From Wenzhouxiangellaceae bacterium (lineage in GTDB: Bacteria > Pseudomonadota > Gammaproteobacteria > Xanthomonadales > Wenzhouxiangellaceae), in the NCBI GenBank assembly GCA_028289455.1, contig JANQPN010000049.1, positions 48,101 through 112,100 on the forward strand: a stretch of 64,000 nucleotides of DNA, in the 5' to 3' direction. The position numbers and the translations under genes were made by a program. This document shows, one piece after another, positions 51,990 to 61,971 of this stretch (position 1 is the stretch's first letter; each line of letters starts with the position of its first letter). The notes under the pieces are model-generated. The model saw nothing but the letters and a program-made list of their open reading frames with translations. It made no database searches and had not been told where the DNA came from.

Positions 51990-52370
51990 ATGAGATTTTA
52001 TATGCGCACATTATTACTTGCTGCTGGCTTGTTAATTACCTTGAGCGTGCCTGCAACTGGCAATGCAAGTCAACTTAGTTTTGGTGACGGTGGATGTGAG
52101 CAAACAGGTGCTTCCGGTTTTTTTATTTGTTCAGCTTGGGTGATGGGCGCAAGCTCTCAAGAAAATTTGAGATATATATGGAGTATTGCGTTTGGTAATG
52201 GGGATTTACAGCCACCTGTGCACCCCGACATAATTACAGGCTTCTGTGATGTTGAGACACCTTTTATTACTCTTGCAGTGGGCTTGACTGTTATTGATGT
52301 CGAGACACGTGAGAGTATATCTACAGAATATATAGTTGATTGTAATGACATAAATGTTCACCCTTTTTAG
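51990..52370 (+). CDS. Small secreted protein of unknown function
   Basis: 126 residues with signal peptide (MRTLLLAAGLLITLSVPATGNA) and AAGGAGA ribosome-binding site. Four cysteines and the LRYIWSIAFGNGDL motif recall the secreted protein at 10570 (YRYIWSATDP), suggesting distant kinship. A strong terminator follows at 52410-52433. No family recognised. Confidence 0.6.
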   Translation: MRFYMRTLLLAAGLLITLSVPATGNASQLSFGDGGCEQTGASGFFICSAWVMGASSQENLRYIWSIAFGNGDLQPPVHPDIITGFCDVETPFITLAVGLTVIDVETRESISTEYIVDCNDINVHPF

Positions 52371-52409
52371 AGCAGTTACAAGGTTATATAAAGGGTTATG
52401 AGTCACCCC

Positions 52410-52433
52410 AGGAGTGCACTTTTGTGCACTCCT
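52410..52433 (+). terminator. Intrinsic terminator after the 51990 gene
   Basis: Perfect 10-bp stem AGGAGTGCAC / GTGCACTCCT with a TTTT loop, then CTTTTGA. About 40 bases after the stop codon of the + strand gene. The opposite side is less T-rich. Confidence 0.8.
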
Positions 52434-52510
52434 CTTTTGATGCCATCAATCTTCAGAATCGGCGTTGAATCTGGAAATTATTGTGATATTGCTATCAATA
52501 ATACTGACAT

Positions 52511-53869
52511 TCAAATTTCAGCCTGGACTGTGGCTGAAGAATCACAAGGCGTGGGGTCCTGCGCCAGCTGCCACATAAAATCCGTTGGGAAGAAGATCGA
52601 ATCTTCATTCACATTACCATCTGAATCAGCGCCCAGGTAATCGCCCGGTATGGGTGAGCCGACAAAAGTAATCGGGTGGAACCCTAACGTGCTTTTACTG
52701 GTGTCCGGTGTAAAGTTCACCAGACTTTGCTCTGTGGTAAACATATCCAGGTTTTCACGCCCATCTGAATTATTGTTCAGCGTGGCACGGGCATGGCAGC
52801 TGATACAGGATGATGTTCTGACCAGATTCGCTTCCAGAATGGAGTTGCCCAAGCGGGTCGGTACGCCGGTGTTGGTGGTGTATTCAGTCTGGCTGCCTTT
52901 CAGGCGGTAATTTTTGAATTTATCGGGTATCCCGAACTGAGCAAACAGGGCCAGCAGCTCTGGTGAGGTTTTAATCTGAGGATAACCCTGATTCACATCA
53001 TCGTTTGACGGCACATAGGCGGGAATGGCGCCGAATTTGTCCTTGCAGCCGATGTGATCACACAGCCCGGGGTTGCCGGTAAATTCAAATGTTGACCAGA
53101 CCCAGTTGGGCAGTTCATGCGTAACCAGGTGGAACCCAACCAGTCCCATCAGTTTTTCACCGCTGTCCGCACCGTCTAGACCGGTATGCTCGTCAATACC
53201 GGCTACCGCGTCATATCCATCGATGACCTTGGTGTAATAAAGGTCAGCCTGTGCCGGTTCAACTGTGTCCATGGGAATCCACTGCGCCTTAATCATCATG
53301 GAATCCTGAGGAAAGTTGATTTTGCCCGCTTTGGCCATCGCATAGACCGCATCCTGGTTGTATAGCTCGTTTTCCTGGATATAGTCGAACATCGGTTTGT
53401 TGGTTCGCAGCTCCTCGTAATAGGGATTGGCGAAATTAAGCGTCAGAATGGCGAATTGGGTGGTAACGAAATTTTCCGGCGTATTGTTGCTGGCATCCAG
53501 AATGGTCACCAGCTTGGGAGAATTTAAAGCATTCGGCGGCAAGTCTTCTGTTGGCCATTCAACCGCATTGCAGGAATCACTGTAGGCATAATCAGTAGTT
53601 GCCCACAATTCCCAGTCCAGGTTCATTGGGTTTTGGGTTTTAATCTGAAAAGCTTCGACCATCTTGTTCCAGACATATTGGTCAGTATGGTAGGCCGCCA
53701 TAGTGGCATCGGGCAGGGCGCTGTTTTGTGCATTGCCGGCAATGGCTTGAACAGCAATAGAATATCCGAGTACTGAAAGCACCAAATTCAGGACAAAATA
53801 TCTGATATGCCTACATTTGCTGTTAACAACAGTGTCTGTGGAACTGGTTACATTATTAGTATTACTCAT
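52511..53869 (-). CDS. Secreted cytochrome-like protein with one CXXCH motif
   Basis: 452 residues from ATG 53869 (GGGGA upstream; an in-frame ATG at 53929 has no good ribosome-binding site). Basic N-terminus and hydrophobic signal segment (YFVLNLVLSVLGYSIAVQAIAG). A single SCISCHARA site near the C-terminal third is a c-type heme motif; the rest (HTGLDGADSGEKLMGLVGFHLVTHELPNWVWSTFE) is not a known cytochrome. It may be a periplasmic oxidase or peroxidase-like protein. The ToxR-like regulator gene lies upstream on the same strand. Confidence 0.65.
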   Translation of the reverse strand: MSNTNNVTSSTDTVVNSKCRHIRYFVLNLVLSVLGYSIAVQAIAGNAQNSALPDATMAAYHTDQYVWNKMVEAFQIKTQNPMNLDWELWATTDYAYSDSCNAVEWPTEDLPPNALNSPKLVTILDASNNTPENFVTTQFAILTLNFANPYYEELRTNKPMFDYIQENELYNQDAVYAMAKAGKINFPQDSMMIKAQWIPMDTVEPAQADLYYTKVIDGYDAVAGIDEHTGLDGADSGEKLMGLVGFHLVTHELPNWVWSTFEFTGNPGLCDHIGCKDKFGAIPAYVPSNDDVNQGYPQIKTSPELLALFAQFGIPDKFKNYRLKGSQTEYTTNTGVPTRLGNSILEANLVRTSSCISCHARATLNNNSDGRENLDMFTTEQSLVNFTPDTSKSTLGFHPITFVGSPIPGDYLGADSDGNVNEDSIFFPTDFMWQLAQDPTPCDSSATVQAEI

Positions 53870-54203
53870 TGTCTTTTCCCCTGGTTCTGTTTTGCATGAT
53901 GTTGGTTGCGGGTTTTTCTGATCCGCCATTTGTTCTATGGCTTATTAATGCTATTAAAACGTTAGCAAAATCAGCACTTTGAGTTTTACAATCTGGTATC
54001 TGATTGTTTCGCCTGTGTCACATTGAATAGATTTGCCTGGATTTTTTCATCAGGTAGAGGACAGGTGCACGCCTCTGTGCCTGCAAAGAGTAGTTACGGG
54101 GTTCTGGAATTGATTTTCTGTTTACCGGGCCAGTCGGTGTATTAACCGGCCAGGGTCAGGATTATTCAAGAAAACAGAAAGGCACGATCTTGTTATTCAG
54201 CCG
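53870..54203. other. Intergenic region upstream of the cytochrome-like gene
   Basis: 334 bases without a gene. It should carry the - strand promoter of the CXXCH gene and the 3' end of the regulator transcript. A GCAC/GTGC stem with flanking CAG/CTG lies around 54062-54083, and a GGCCGGT...ACCG...GGCC structure around 54130-54155 on the - strand could act as a terminator for the regulator. Confidence 0.35.
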
Positions 54204-54728
54204 CTAAAACAGCGCGATAACAAATAAGGTGAGAAACACCATGGCGGCTGCTAACACCCAGCCTGCATTGATACGGATGCGAATAGATTTCGTCGGGATA
54301 CGGTTTGAGCCTTTGGCCAGGTCCCAGACAATCGCCTCTTCAGAGGGTGTGGAAGAATAAGATACCGGCGCTATAAGGCGATAACCAATTTTCCGAATCG
54401 TCTGAATATATTTGGCTTCTTTTGCGTTATCACCCAGTACCGTACGCAACTTGCTTATAGCTTGTGTCAGTCCTTCATCATTAGGCGATGTGCCTGCCCA
54501 CACGATCTCAAGAATTTCCTCACGTGAAACGGCCTGGCCTGAGTTTGACGCCAGATACTCAAGTACACGCATGCTCTGGTGCTCAATTTGCGTAGCTTTG
54601 CCTTCACAAGTGATCTGATTCAGCCCGGGCTCAATATATTTATCCCCAATCCAGAAGGGCTGAGTATGTAAGGTCTTGCTGGTGTGGGCTGTACTGGCAG
54701 ATTGTTCCATTTGAGGCTCAATATACAT
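54204..54728 (-). CDS. Membrane-bound winged-helix transcriptional regulator (ToxR/CadC-like)
   Basis: 174 residues. An OmpR-type winged-helix DNA-binding domain (QIEHQSMRVLEYLASNSGQAVSREEILEIVW, EGLTQAISKLRTVLGD, YIQTIRKIGYRL) is followed by a linker and one C-terminal transmembrane helix (AGWVLAAAMVFLTLFVIALF), with almost no periplasmic domain. Such one-component regulators sense envelope conditions. Likely targets are the adjacent secreted CXXCH gene or the divergent S41 peptidase. Confidence 0.82.
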   Translation of the reverse strand: MYIEPQMEQSASTAHTSKTLHTQPFWIGDKYIEPGLNQITCEGKATQIEHQSMRVLEYLASNSGQAVSREEILEIVWAGTSPNDEGLTQAISKLRTVLGDNAKEAKYIQTIRKIGYRLIAPVSYSSTPSEEAIVWDLAKGSNRIPTKSIRIRINAGWVLAAAMVFLTLFVIALF

Positions 54729-54815
54729 TAATCACCTAAAAAAAACCTTTTCTTCAGGATTATGACCTGACTGGTCGCTTATTGTTTGACCCAATTCAAC
54801 ACGACTGAATTCATC

Positions 54816-56249
54816 ATGATGAAAACACAGGTTATTTTTGCCGCTCTTTTGATTGCAATCCTTGGAATGACATCGCTTGCACATAGCCAGCAGGATCAGG
54901 CTGCCGGGCTGAGCGGAGAACAGAAAGACATAATTATCCAGCGGTTGCTTAAACGCATTCAGGACTTTTATGTGCTGCAGGATGAAGCACAGGAAATTAT
55001 TGACACTATCCGGTCGCAAAATGCCAGGCAGGCGTATCAGGCGTTAACCGATCCACAGCAGCTTGCAACACAGCTGACACAGGACTTGCGTGAGGCATCA
55101 CAGGATGTGCATTTCGGCATTTTGTATAACCCGGAGACATTCCAGGCAATGGCGGAGGAGCTGGATCAGATGGATGGTCCCAACAGCCGTGATGTGATGC
55201 GTGAATGGCTGCAGAATGATGACGCCCAGCCGGATATCGGCAGCCTGGCAGGTGACAGCAGACAGAATTTCTTCTTTACCAGATTGGAAATTCTTGAGGG
55301 CAATGTCGGATATCTGAGACTGGATCGAATTCCTGATCTGAATCTGGCAAAGCCCACAGTAGATGCCGCCATGGCTTTTCTGGCCCATACAGATGCAGTG
55401 ATACTCGATGTGCGCGGAAACCCGGGCGGGGTAGGTGGTTTTATTCCTTATCTGATGAGCTACTTCTTCCCTGAAGGCCGTACCTATCTGTACAAGCGGG
55501 ATTATCATGCAGTTGATGTATCAGAGGAGTTCTACACTGAAGCCGATCTGCCCGGAAAACGGCTGGATAATGTCCCGCTGTATGTGTTGATTGATCCATT
55601 TACCGGCTCAGCGGCCCGCAATCTGGCCTATACGCTGCAAACCTTCGAACGCGCGACCCTGGTTGGAGAAGCCAGTGGAGATCAGGGGTATCGGGGTGCA
55701 CACAGCGCAGGGTTGTTTCCATTGGAGGCCGGACTGCTGGCCATCGTGCCCATCGGCCGTGTGGTGAATGCCAGAACCCATACCAACTGGCGTGACGGTG
55801 GCGTACAGCCCGATCAGGCTGTTGCTTCCAATGAAGCGCTGGATTCGGCGCATCAACTGGCACTGGAAACCTTATTGGAGCATACCGAAGATACTACGAT
55901 CGCACAGGAGTTAAACCAGGCGCTCATGCGCCTGAATGATCAACATGAAACAGCTGATTCACCACCTGTTGATGAGGCATCTCTGGCTGAATATGTGGGT
56001 GTATATGGTGTCCGTTCCATCAGTCTGGATGGCGGTATGTTGAAGTACACCAGAGAAGGCATGGGAGCCAGGCTGGATATGCAGGTAATTGAAGATGACC
56101 TGTATAAGCTGGTTATCCCTTCAAATGCGCGGTCTTCCAATGCAGTTCCTAACGTGCGCTTCAACCGTGATGAACAAGGAACCATAACCGGGTTCTCGCT
56201 GATTGGCCCGGATGGCTCGGTGGTGGAATCAGCAGAGAAAGACGAGTAG
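54816..56249 (+). CDS. S41-family peptidase (C-terminal-processing/IRBP-like)
   Basis: 477 residues with signal peptide (TQVIFAALLIAILGMTSLAHS). The tail-specific protease core is seen in GYLRLDRIP, DAVILDVRGNPGG, and DPFTGSAARNLAYTLQ with the catalytic serine, then LVGEASGDQGYRGAHSAGLF. Extra ~120-residue C-terminal domain. Start ATG 54816 or 54819; TTG 54786 is possible. Divergent from the membrane regulator at 54204, whose target it may be. Confidence 0.85.
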   Translation: MMKTQVIFAALLIAILGMTSLAHSQQDQAAGLSGEQKDIIIQRLLKRIQDFYVLQDEAQEIIDTIRSQNARQAYQALTDPQQLATQLTQDLREASQDVHFGILYNPETFQAMAEELDQMDGPNSRDVMREWLQNDDAQPDIGSLAGDSRQNFFFTRLEILEGNVGYLRLDRIPDLNLAKPTVDAAMAFLAHTDAVILDVRGNPGGVGGFIPYLMSYFFPEGRTYLYKRDYHAVDVSEEFYTEADLPGKRLDNVPLYVLIDPFTGSAARNLAYTLQTFERATLVGEASGDQGYRGAHSAGLFPLEAGLLAIVPIGRVVNARTHTNWRDGGVQPDQAVASNEALDSAHQLALETLLEHTEDTTIAQELNQALMRLNDQHETADSPPVDEASLAEYVGVYGVRSISLDGGMLKYTREGMGARLDMQVIEDDLYKLVIPSNARSSNAVPNVRFNRDEQGTITGFSLIGPDGSVVESAEKDE

Positions 56250-56351
56250 TACCGGACAGCGAATCAGATATTGAAAATAAAGAAAGCTTTACGGTAGTGA
56301 GACCGGTTAGGTATTGTTAGGTGGTAAAACCTATAGGGAGGTCCGGGCAAG

Positions 56352-56999
56352 ATGTTTAGCATGGAAAACGCCAGTGCGGTTTTGGAGCAGGCGGTTTCAC
56401 CACCGTCTCAGCTGGACAAATTCAATTTCATTATTGTTCTGGTATCAATCATTTTGTCACTCGGACTCAGCAAGTTGATCGCCGGTATCGGTTATATTGT
56501 TGAGCACCGCAAAAAAGTCAGTGTATATCCCTTGCACCTGATGGCGATTACGCTGGTATTTCTGCTACAGATGCAGTTCTGGTGGGCATTGTTTGATGAG
56601 CGGCAGATTGAAAGCTGGAATTTCTTTATGTTCCTGTTCTTTTCACTGGCCCCGTTGCTGTATTACCTGATTTCCGAATTGCTGGTGCCGCATAAAGATA
56701 ATGCAGATGAAATGAATTTTGCTGAGTATTACTGGCGCCGCAATCAGATTGTCTATTTTCTTGGAATAGCGGTTGAAATCAATAAATCAATCTCTGATTT
56801 ATTACTGTTTCAGGATGCTGTTCACTGGGAACAGCATCTTATCCGGGGTGTGGCAGTGGGGTTGCTGCTGGTTATGATCGTGGTCCAGAAACAGCGAATT
56901 CACTACCTGATTTACAGCATACTGGGCCTGTTGTTTGTGTATTTTGTCCTGGAGTACAGCTTTAATTTAATTGAAATGCCGGTGTTTTCTAGACAATAA
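56352..56999 (+). CDS. Integral membrane protein of unknown function
   Basis: 215 residues, about six hydrophobic segments (FIIVLVSIILSLGLSKLIAGIG, LMAITLVFLLQMQFWWALF, FFMFLFFSLAPLLYYLIS, GVAVGLLLVMIVVQ, IYSILGLLFVYFVLEYSF). GGGAGG precedes the start. No recognised family. It overlaps the 3' end of the convergent gene at 56989 by 11 bases. Confidence 0.6.
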   Translation: MFSMENASAVLEQAVSPPSQLDKFNFIIVLVSIILSLGLSKLIAGIGYIVEHRKKVSVYPLHLMAITLVFLLQMQFWWALFDERQIESWNFFMFLFFSLAPLLYYLISELLVPHKDNADEMNFAEYYWRRNQIVYFLGIAVEINKSISDLLLFQDAVHWEQHLIRGVAVGLLLVMIVVQKQRIHYLIYSILGLLFVYFVLEYSFNLIEMPVFSRQ

Positions 57000-57573
57000 G
57001 CCATAACCCTGAAACCACTGCCAGCATAAGACCGGCCAGCATGGTGGCAGTTGGCCGCCATGTTTTCGGTTGGAACTGAGCCTCAAAGCGATGGTGCTGA
57101 CCGTCGTGTGTATAGACATTAACATTTTGACCGGCGCGCAGAACCGCCTGTTGAATTTTCGGGTTTCTGAACAGCTTTTCATGCACAGCGATAATCATCT
57201 GCAGCGAAGAGTTTCGCCGTTCGGTTTCGGCCCATTCAACCAGCTTTGCCAGCACTTCTGTACTGGTGAGCCTGGGAATTCGCAGCATGATGATGTGGCG
57301 CTGTTTGTTTTTGCGCAGCTGATCTGCCCAGTCATGCATACCCGGCAGGGCTTTCATACTGTGTTTAATTCCATACTGCTGCTTGAAGGCCTGATTAAGC
57401 TGCTGCAGGAATGCCAGCCAGTCATCACTTAACAACCGCAATGAGATCAGCAGACCGGAAAAGCGGGCTTTGGACTGATGCCTTTTCTCGATTCGGGCGT
57501 AGTCCAGCAACTGCCCGGCATGGCGCATGTCTTTGATTGGAACGATGGTTAAGTTAGTGTCACCCATAATCAC
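56989..57573 (-). CDS. Protein of unknown function with C-terminal membrane anchor
   Basis: 194 residues: soluble domain (VPIKDMRHAGQLLDYARIEKR, LLISLRLLSDDWLAFLQQLNQAF, MHDWADQLRKNKQRHIIMLRIPR) and a single C-terminal helix (TMLAGLMLAVVSGLWLIV). The fold is not obvious. The 3' end overlaps the convergent membrane protein gene. Possibly part of a membrane-associated complex; no evidence for a partner. Confidence 0.5.
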   Translation of the reverse strand: MIMGDTNLTIVPIKDMRHAGQLLDYARIEKRHQSKARFSGLLISLRLLSDDWLAFLQQLNQAFKQQYGIKHSMKALPGMHDWADQLRKNKQRHIIMLRIPRLTSTEVLAKLVEWAETERRNSSLQMIIAVHEKLFRNPKIQQAVLRAGQNVNVYTHDGQHHRFEAQFQPKTWRPTATMLAGLMLAVVSGLWLIV

Positions 57574-57757
57574 TCACTTGAGATTTACTGAGGCAGTATG
57601 TAAAACTGCCTGTTGGCCGGTTATTTACTCAGTGAGTGGTCATTTTTGCAGGGATGGTTCAATGAATTTGCAGATATTTCATTGAAGGTGGCAGGGGATG
57701 TGACGGCTTGCTGATGAAGCGCCGAAACCGGCGCTCCGGTATCTGAACAACTACTGA

Positions 57758-57792
57758 CTCAACCGCTGCCTGACAGATAGACAGCGGTTGAG
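57758..57792 (-). terminator. Intrinsic terminator of the AGCS symporter gene
   Basis: Perfect 11-bp stem CTCAACCGCTG (57758-57768) / CAGCGGTTGAG (57782-57792), 13-nt loop, 7 bases beyond the stop on the - strand. A further AGCGCCG/CGGCGCT hairpin at 57718-57735 lies just downstream. Confidence 0.7.
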
Positions 57793-57799
57793 CGAAATT

Positions 57800-59479
57800 T
57801 TAATCGACAGGGTTCTTGCGGAATTCATCCCAATAGCCTTCCACGGTACTTCGCATATCCCGCCTGAGTAGAATCATCGAAAACAGGTTGGGGATGGTGG
57901 TCAATACGATGGTGATGGCCGATAGCGTCCAAATGATGGTGGTATCAGCAAATGAGGCGATAAAGAAACCGGCGATATAGAAAATCCGATAGGGCAGAAC
58001 ACCTCTTTGACCAAACAGGTATAGGGTGGCGCGGTTGCCGTAGTAAGACCAGGCAATCGCAGTGGAGAAGGCAAACAGCAGCAGCCCGATGGAAACGATG
58101 TATTTTCCGTATTCGCCAAATGGAGAATAGGTGAACGCTACGGTTGTCAGCGGCACTGAGTGCAGCAGCGAGCGACCCGTAACAACAATCTGATCCTGGG
58201 TGTCATTGCCGGCGAGTTTTCCGTCAGTAATGGTGAGTTGACCGCTATACGGCTGGTTCTGGAAACGGTAGTTAACTTCTTCAGCGACCGAGCGCGCGTT
58301 GATCAGGGTATAACCGCCGGTAGTCGCAACACCGTTCTGCACATTGATCACACCGCTGAAACTCTCCATGCGATCACCGGCAACCAGGTGACCATATAGC
58401 GCCGACAGGCCGGCTTCATCCTGATCGGAAATTTCACCGACAACATATTGCATGTCGGTGCGTTGGAAATCGTTCTCGAACTTTTCGCTCCATACACCGG
58501 AAGAGAGCAGCACCAGTGCGGTGATGGTACAAATGATGATGGTATCGATAAACGGTTCGAGAATGGATACCACGCCTTCTGAAACCGGATTGTCACCACG
58601 CGCGGCAGCGTGTGCGATAGGTGCAGAACCCTGACCGGCTTCGTTGGAGAACAGGCCACGGTTAACGCCGCGGTTGAAGGCAAAAGCAAAGCTGGCGCCG
58701 ATAAAGCCGCCGGTAGCTGCCGAACCGGAGAAAATGTCCTGAAGAATGGACATGAAAGAAGGAACGATATTGCCCAGGTTGGTGAAAATAACCGCGAACG
58801 CACCGATGATGTACAACGCTGCCATGGTCGGCACAATGGCTTCAGTTACCTTGGCAATTCGCTTGATACCGCCGACGACCACCAGGAACAGCAGTACCGA
58901 CAGCACTGCGCCGGTCCAGATTGGTGGGATATTGAAAGTTTCACGCATGCCTGATGCAATCGAGTTGATCTGCGGCATGTTGCCGGCGCCGAATGCTGAG
59001 ACGATCATCCCGACTGCAAAGATCACCGCCAGCCACTTCATATTCAGAGCCTTTTCCATCACAAACATCGGGCCGCCGGCAATGGTGCCGTCTTCGGTTT
59101 TGATTCGGTATTTGTGCGATAAGGTCACTTCCACAAACTTGGTGGCCATACCCAGAAAGGCGGTGGCCCACATCCAGAAAATTGCTGCCGGTCCACCCAG
59201 ATGAACAGCCAGTGCAACACCGCCAATGTTGCCGGTGCCGACGGTACCGGACAGAGCCGTTGTCAGTGCGCCGAAATGGCTGGTATCGCCTTCTGCATCT
59301 TTCTTGGAAAATTTACCGCTGACCACCTTCCAGGCATGGTTGAAATAGCGGATTTGCGGGAATTTCAGGTACAAAGTAAAAAACAGACCGGTACCCAGTA
59401 ACAGGAATGGGAAGTAGGCCGCAGAGCCCAGCAAACTATCGATAAAAAGAAGGAATTGATTGATCTGGTCTGCATTCAT
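57800..59479 (-). CDS. AGCS-family sodium:alanine/glycine symporter with a large extra domain
   Basis: 559 residues from ATG 59479 (59533 is an alternative). AGCS core: [62 protein letters not shown], and [28 protein letters not shown], all strongly conserved. Between helix ~8 ([10 protein letters not shown]) and the last helices there is a roughly 110-residue soluble insert ([27 protein letters not shown] ...) not usual for the family, whose members are about 450 residues. Transport of alanine or glycine with Na+ is inferred. Confidence 0.88.
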   Translation of the reverse strand: MNADQINQFLLFIDSLLGSAAYFPFLLLGTGLFFTLYLKFPQIRYFNHAWKVVSGKFSKKDAEGDTSHFGALTTALSGTVGTGNIGGVALAVHLGGPAAIFWMWATAFLGMATKFVEVTLSHKYRIKTEDGTIAGGPMFVMEKALNMKWLAVIFAVGMIVSAFGAGNMPQINSIASGMRETFNIPPIWTGAVLSVLLFLVVVGGIKRIAKVTEAIVPTMAALYIIGAFAVIFTNLGNIVPSFMSILQDIFSGSAATGGFIGASFAFAFNRGVNRGLFSNEAGQGSAPIAHAAARGDNPVSEGVVSILEPFIDTIIICTITALVLLSSGVWSEKFENDFQRTDMQYVVGEISDQDEAGLSALYGHLVAGDRMESFSGVINVQNGVATTGGYTLINARSVAEEVNYRFQNQPYSGQLTITDGKLAGNDTQDQIVVTGRSLLHSVPLTTVAFTYSPFGEYGKYIVSIGLLLFAFSTAIAWSYYGNRATLYLFGQRGVLPYRIFYIAGFFIASFADTTIIWTLSAITIVLTTIPNLFSMILLRRDMRSTVEGYWDEFRKNPVD

Positions 59480-59686
59480 AATGTTGGTAAATCCCGGGCT
59501 TTTAAATAATCTAAGCAGGCGAGCATAGGCCAATACCGCCCGGTTCTCAATAGCAATCCGCTCAGGCAGGTTGTCAATACGTTGTAGTCATATCGCTGCA
59601 GGGCATGCAGATATAGCTGATGGCGTTAACCGGCAGCGGCTTGTCGGTGGTAAGATTTTGCCTGTCATTCCACGGCTGCTGATCTT

Positions 59687-60106
59687 ATGAATATCATCTC
59701 GGGACAATGCCAGTGCGGGCAAACCAGATTACAGATCACACTGACCGGAGAGCTCAATACCTATCAGCCCAGAAAGTGTGATTGTGATTTTTGCTGCGCG
59801 CGAAGCATCGAATATTTATCCGACCCGGAAGGTACTGTCACTATAATTTTCGGTCAGTCTTATGTGGTATATCAGCATGGGTCTAATCAGGCTGAGTTTC
59901 TTGCCTGCAGCAGTTGTGACGCTGTAGTGGCAGTTGTTGTTATTGAAGCAGATCGTGTTATAGGCGCTGTCAACGCCACTTTGTTTGATGCTTATAAATC
60001 CTTGGGGGATAAGATAGTTGTTTCTCCCAAACTTTTGAGTGCCGGAGATAAGCGCAGCAGGTGGTCTGATATCTGGTCAGTGGTTAACTTAACAGGCATG
60101 AAATAG
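59687..60106 (+). CDS. GFA-family zinc protein (third copy)
   Basis: 139 residues. Cysteines in GQCQCGQTRLQI, CDCDFCCARSIEYLSDPEG and LACSSCDAVVAVV follow the GFA pattern. The SDPEGxxxI and HGSNQAxFLxCxxC features put it in the subgroup annotated as aldehyde-activating or CENP-V-like. Function unknown. A terminator follows at 60138-60168. Confidence 0.85.
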   Translation: MNIISGQCQCGQTRLQITLTGELNTYQPRKCDCDFCCARSIEYLSDPEGTVTIIFGQSYVVYQHGSNQAEFLACSSCDAVVAVVVIEADRVIGAVNATLFDAYKSLGDKIVVSPKLLSAGDKRSRWSDIWSVVNLTGMK

Positions 60107-60137
60107 AGCTATATTAATAGCGCAGGTTATTTACAAC

Positions 60138-60168
60138 AACCAGGGCGCTGGCTTTCAACGCCCTGGTT
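60138..60168. terminator. Intrinsic terminator between convergent genes
   Basis: Perfect 10-bp stem AACCAGGGCG (60138-60147) / CGCCCTGGTT (60159-60168) with an 11-nt loop, about 30 bases after the GFA stop and 48 bases beyond the S10 peptidase stop. T-rich flank is weak on both sides. Confidence 0.7.
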
Positions 60169-60215
60169 GGAATGAAAGTCTGGATACAGTGTTAGACCGT
60201 ATTCATATCGAAATG

Positions 60216-61748
60216 CTAGTTCGCTAAGCTTTTTCTGATAAATGCCACCAGGTCATCGCGGTATTGACGCATCGAAGGTTCGTGCAGATACATCATGTGC
60301 CCGGATTCATAATACGCAATCTCAACCCGTTCGCGTGCGGCAGCGGGAATATCCAAATGATCGATATCGTAGTGCATTGCGCCAAAAGGGGTAGCCAGAT
60401 CGTAATAGCCGTGCTGAATCAGCAGTTGCAGGTTGGGGTTGGTGGTCAGCGCCATACTCAAATCCGGCAGCAGATTGGGAAAAGGCAGCTCTCCGATGTC
60501 TCCGGGAGGTGTATGTGCCCAGTCCCAGTCTATACCGAAGGCACTGACCTGATATTCCGCGTCCGGCCGAAATTCCAGCTCACTGTACAGGTAATCCTTG
60601 AAGGCTGCGGTAAATGCCGGGCCGACCGATGGAAAGAATGGATCGTAATCCATGCTTTCACTCAGCGGATTCACAGCCGGGCCGATAAAACGTGAATCAA
60701 TGCGCCCGGCGATCTGCCGCTGATCGCGCAGCAGTTCCTGAACAAACTGCTGGTGGCTGACCCGCAGATCGGCTTTCTCCCAGTAATCTGCACTGGTGCC
60801 GGTATACGCCGCCAGTTGATTGGCAATGGCCTGTTTACGCTCTGCCGGAATGGTAAAGCCCTGCATCAGTGCGGCGGCATAGTCGCTGCGTGCGAACTGT
60901 TCAACTTCACTCAGAAAGGCCTGCAGGTCGTCCGGTTTATCAGTCAGTTGATCGTGGTACCAGGCAGTGGCGGCAAATGTCGGCAAATACAGAACGTGCG
61001 GCAGATCGATATCCGCACCATCAAAGCCGGAAATGGCGCTGAAAAACGGCGAAACCAGAATCAGCCCGTTTAAATGCATTCCCTGAGTGGATTGCAGATA
61101 TTGGGCAAGGCCGGCGCCGCGGATGCCACCATAACTTTCACCCAGAATAAATTTAGGTGATAACCAGCGGCCGCTTTCAGTGATGTACTGCTTGATGAAA
61201 TCACCGACCGAGCGGATATCCTGATCCACACCCCAGAATTGGTCTCCTTTGGCTTTGCCCAGTGGCTTACTGAAACCTGTACCCACCGGGTCGACCATGA
61301 CCAGGTCGGCAACATCAATAATACTGAATGCATTATCCACCCGGTTTCCTGGAGGTGGTGTGAAGCCTTCATCGGTAATTACGACCCGCTCGGGCCCCAA
61401 AATACCCATATGCAACCAGATTGATGAAGATCCCGGGCCGCCGTTGAAGGCAAACATGATCGGCCGTTCCGCCGGGTTCTCAACGCCTTCTCGCGTGTAG
61501 GCTGTGTAACCAAACCTGGCTACCGGCTTATTATTCTTTTTTTGAATAAGCCAACCGGCGGTAGCCTGATAATTAATGGTCTGCCCGGCTATCCGCACCT
61601 GATGGCTGGTAACGGACTGTTCCGGTTCAGGGGCAGGTTCGCGGCTTTTATCTGTGGTTTTCTGTGCTGAAGAAGTGCCTGCGATCAGCAGCAATATTAC
61701 TGCAGCCATAAAGCTGATTAATCGTTGTGTGGAGCGGTGGTTTGGCAT
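60216..61748 (-). CDS. S10-family serine carboxypeptidase-like protein, secreted
   Basis: 510 residues; signal peptide (RLISFMAAVILLLIAGTSSA). Alpha/beta-hydrolase fold with FAFNGGPGSSSIWLHMGILGPE (oxyanion region), ILGESYGGIRGAG (Ser205), GYYDLATPFGAMHYD (Asp) and YESGHMMYLHE (His), the S10 triad. A periplasmic or secreted carboxypeptidase acting on peptides is inferred. Confidence 0.9.
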   Translation of the reverse strand: MPNHRSTQRLISFMAAVILLLIAGTSSAQKTTDKSREPAPEPEQSVTSHQVRIAGQTINYQATAGWLIQKKNNKPVARFGYTAYTREGVENPAERPIMFAFNGGPGSSSIWLHMGILGPERVVITDEGFTPPPGNRVDNAFSIIDVADLVMVDPVGTGFSKPLGKAKGDQFWGVDQDIRSVGDFIKQYITESGRWLSPKFILGESYGGIRGAGLAQYLQSTQGMHLNGLILVSPFFSAISGFDGADIDLPHVLYLPTFAATAWYHDQLTDKPDDLQAFLSEVEQFARSDYAAALMQGFTIPAERKQAIANQLAAYTGTSADYWEKADLRVSHQQFVQELLRDQRQIAGRIDSRFIGPAVNPLSESMDYDPFFPSVGPAFTAAFKDYLYSELEFRPDAEYQVSAFGIDWDWAHTPPGDIGELPFPNLLPDLSMALTTNPNLQLLIQHGYYDLATPFGAMHYDIDHLDIPAAARERVEIAYYESGHMMYLHEPSMRQYRDDLVAFIRKSLAN

Positions 61749-61971
61749 GGCGTGTACTCAATATAGGCGTTGCTGGTCACTATAACGTATTGAATTTGGT
61801 CAAATGGAAACTGGCGATGCTTCAGTCGTATCCAACAGCCTGTCTGGCGAATTATCCGAATCAATTGATCTTCATAAACAGATAATGCGGTGACAGATCT
61901 ATCTTTGAGATAGTTGCTGATGAATCAGGTATTATCTGGCGTCAGAATTTTTTCAGGATGGAATTGGGAAA

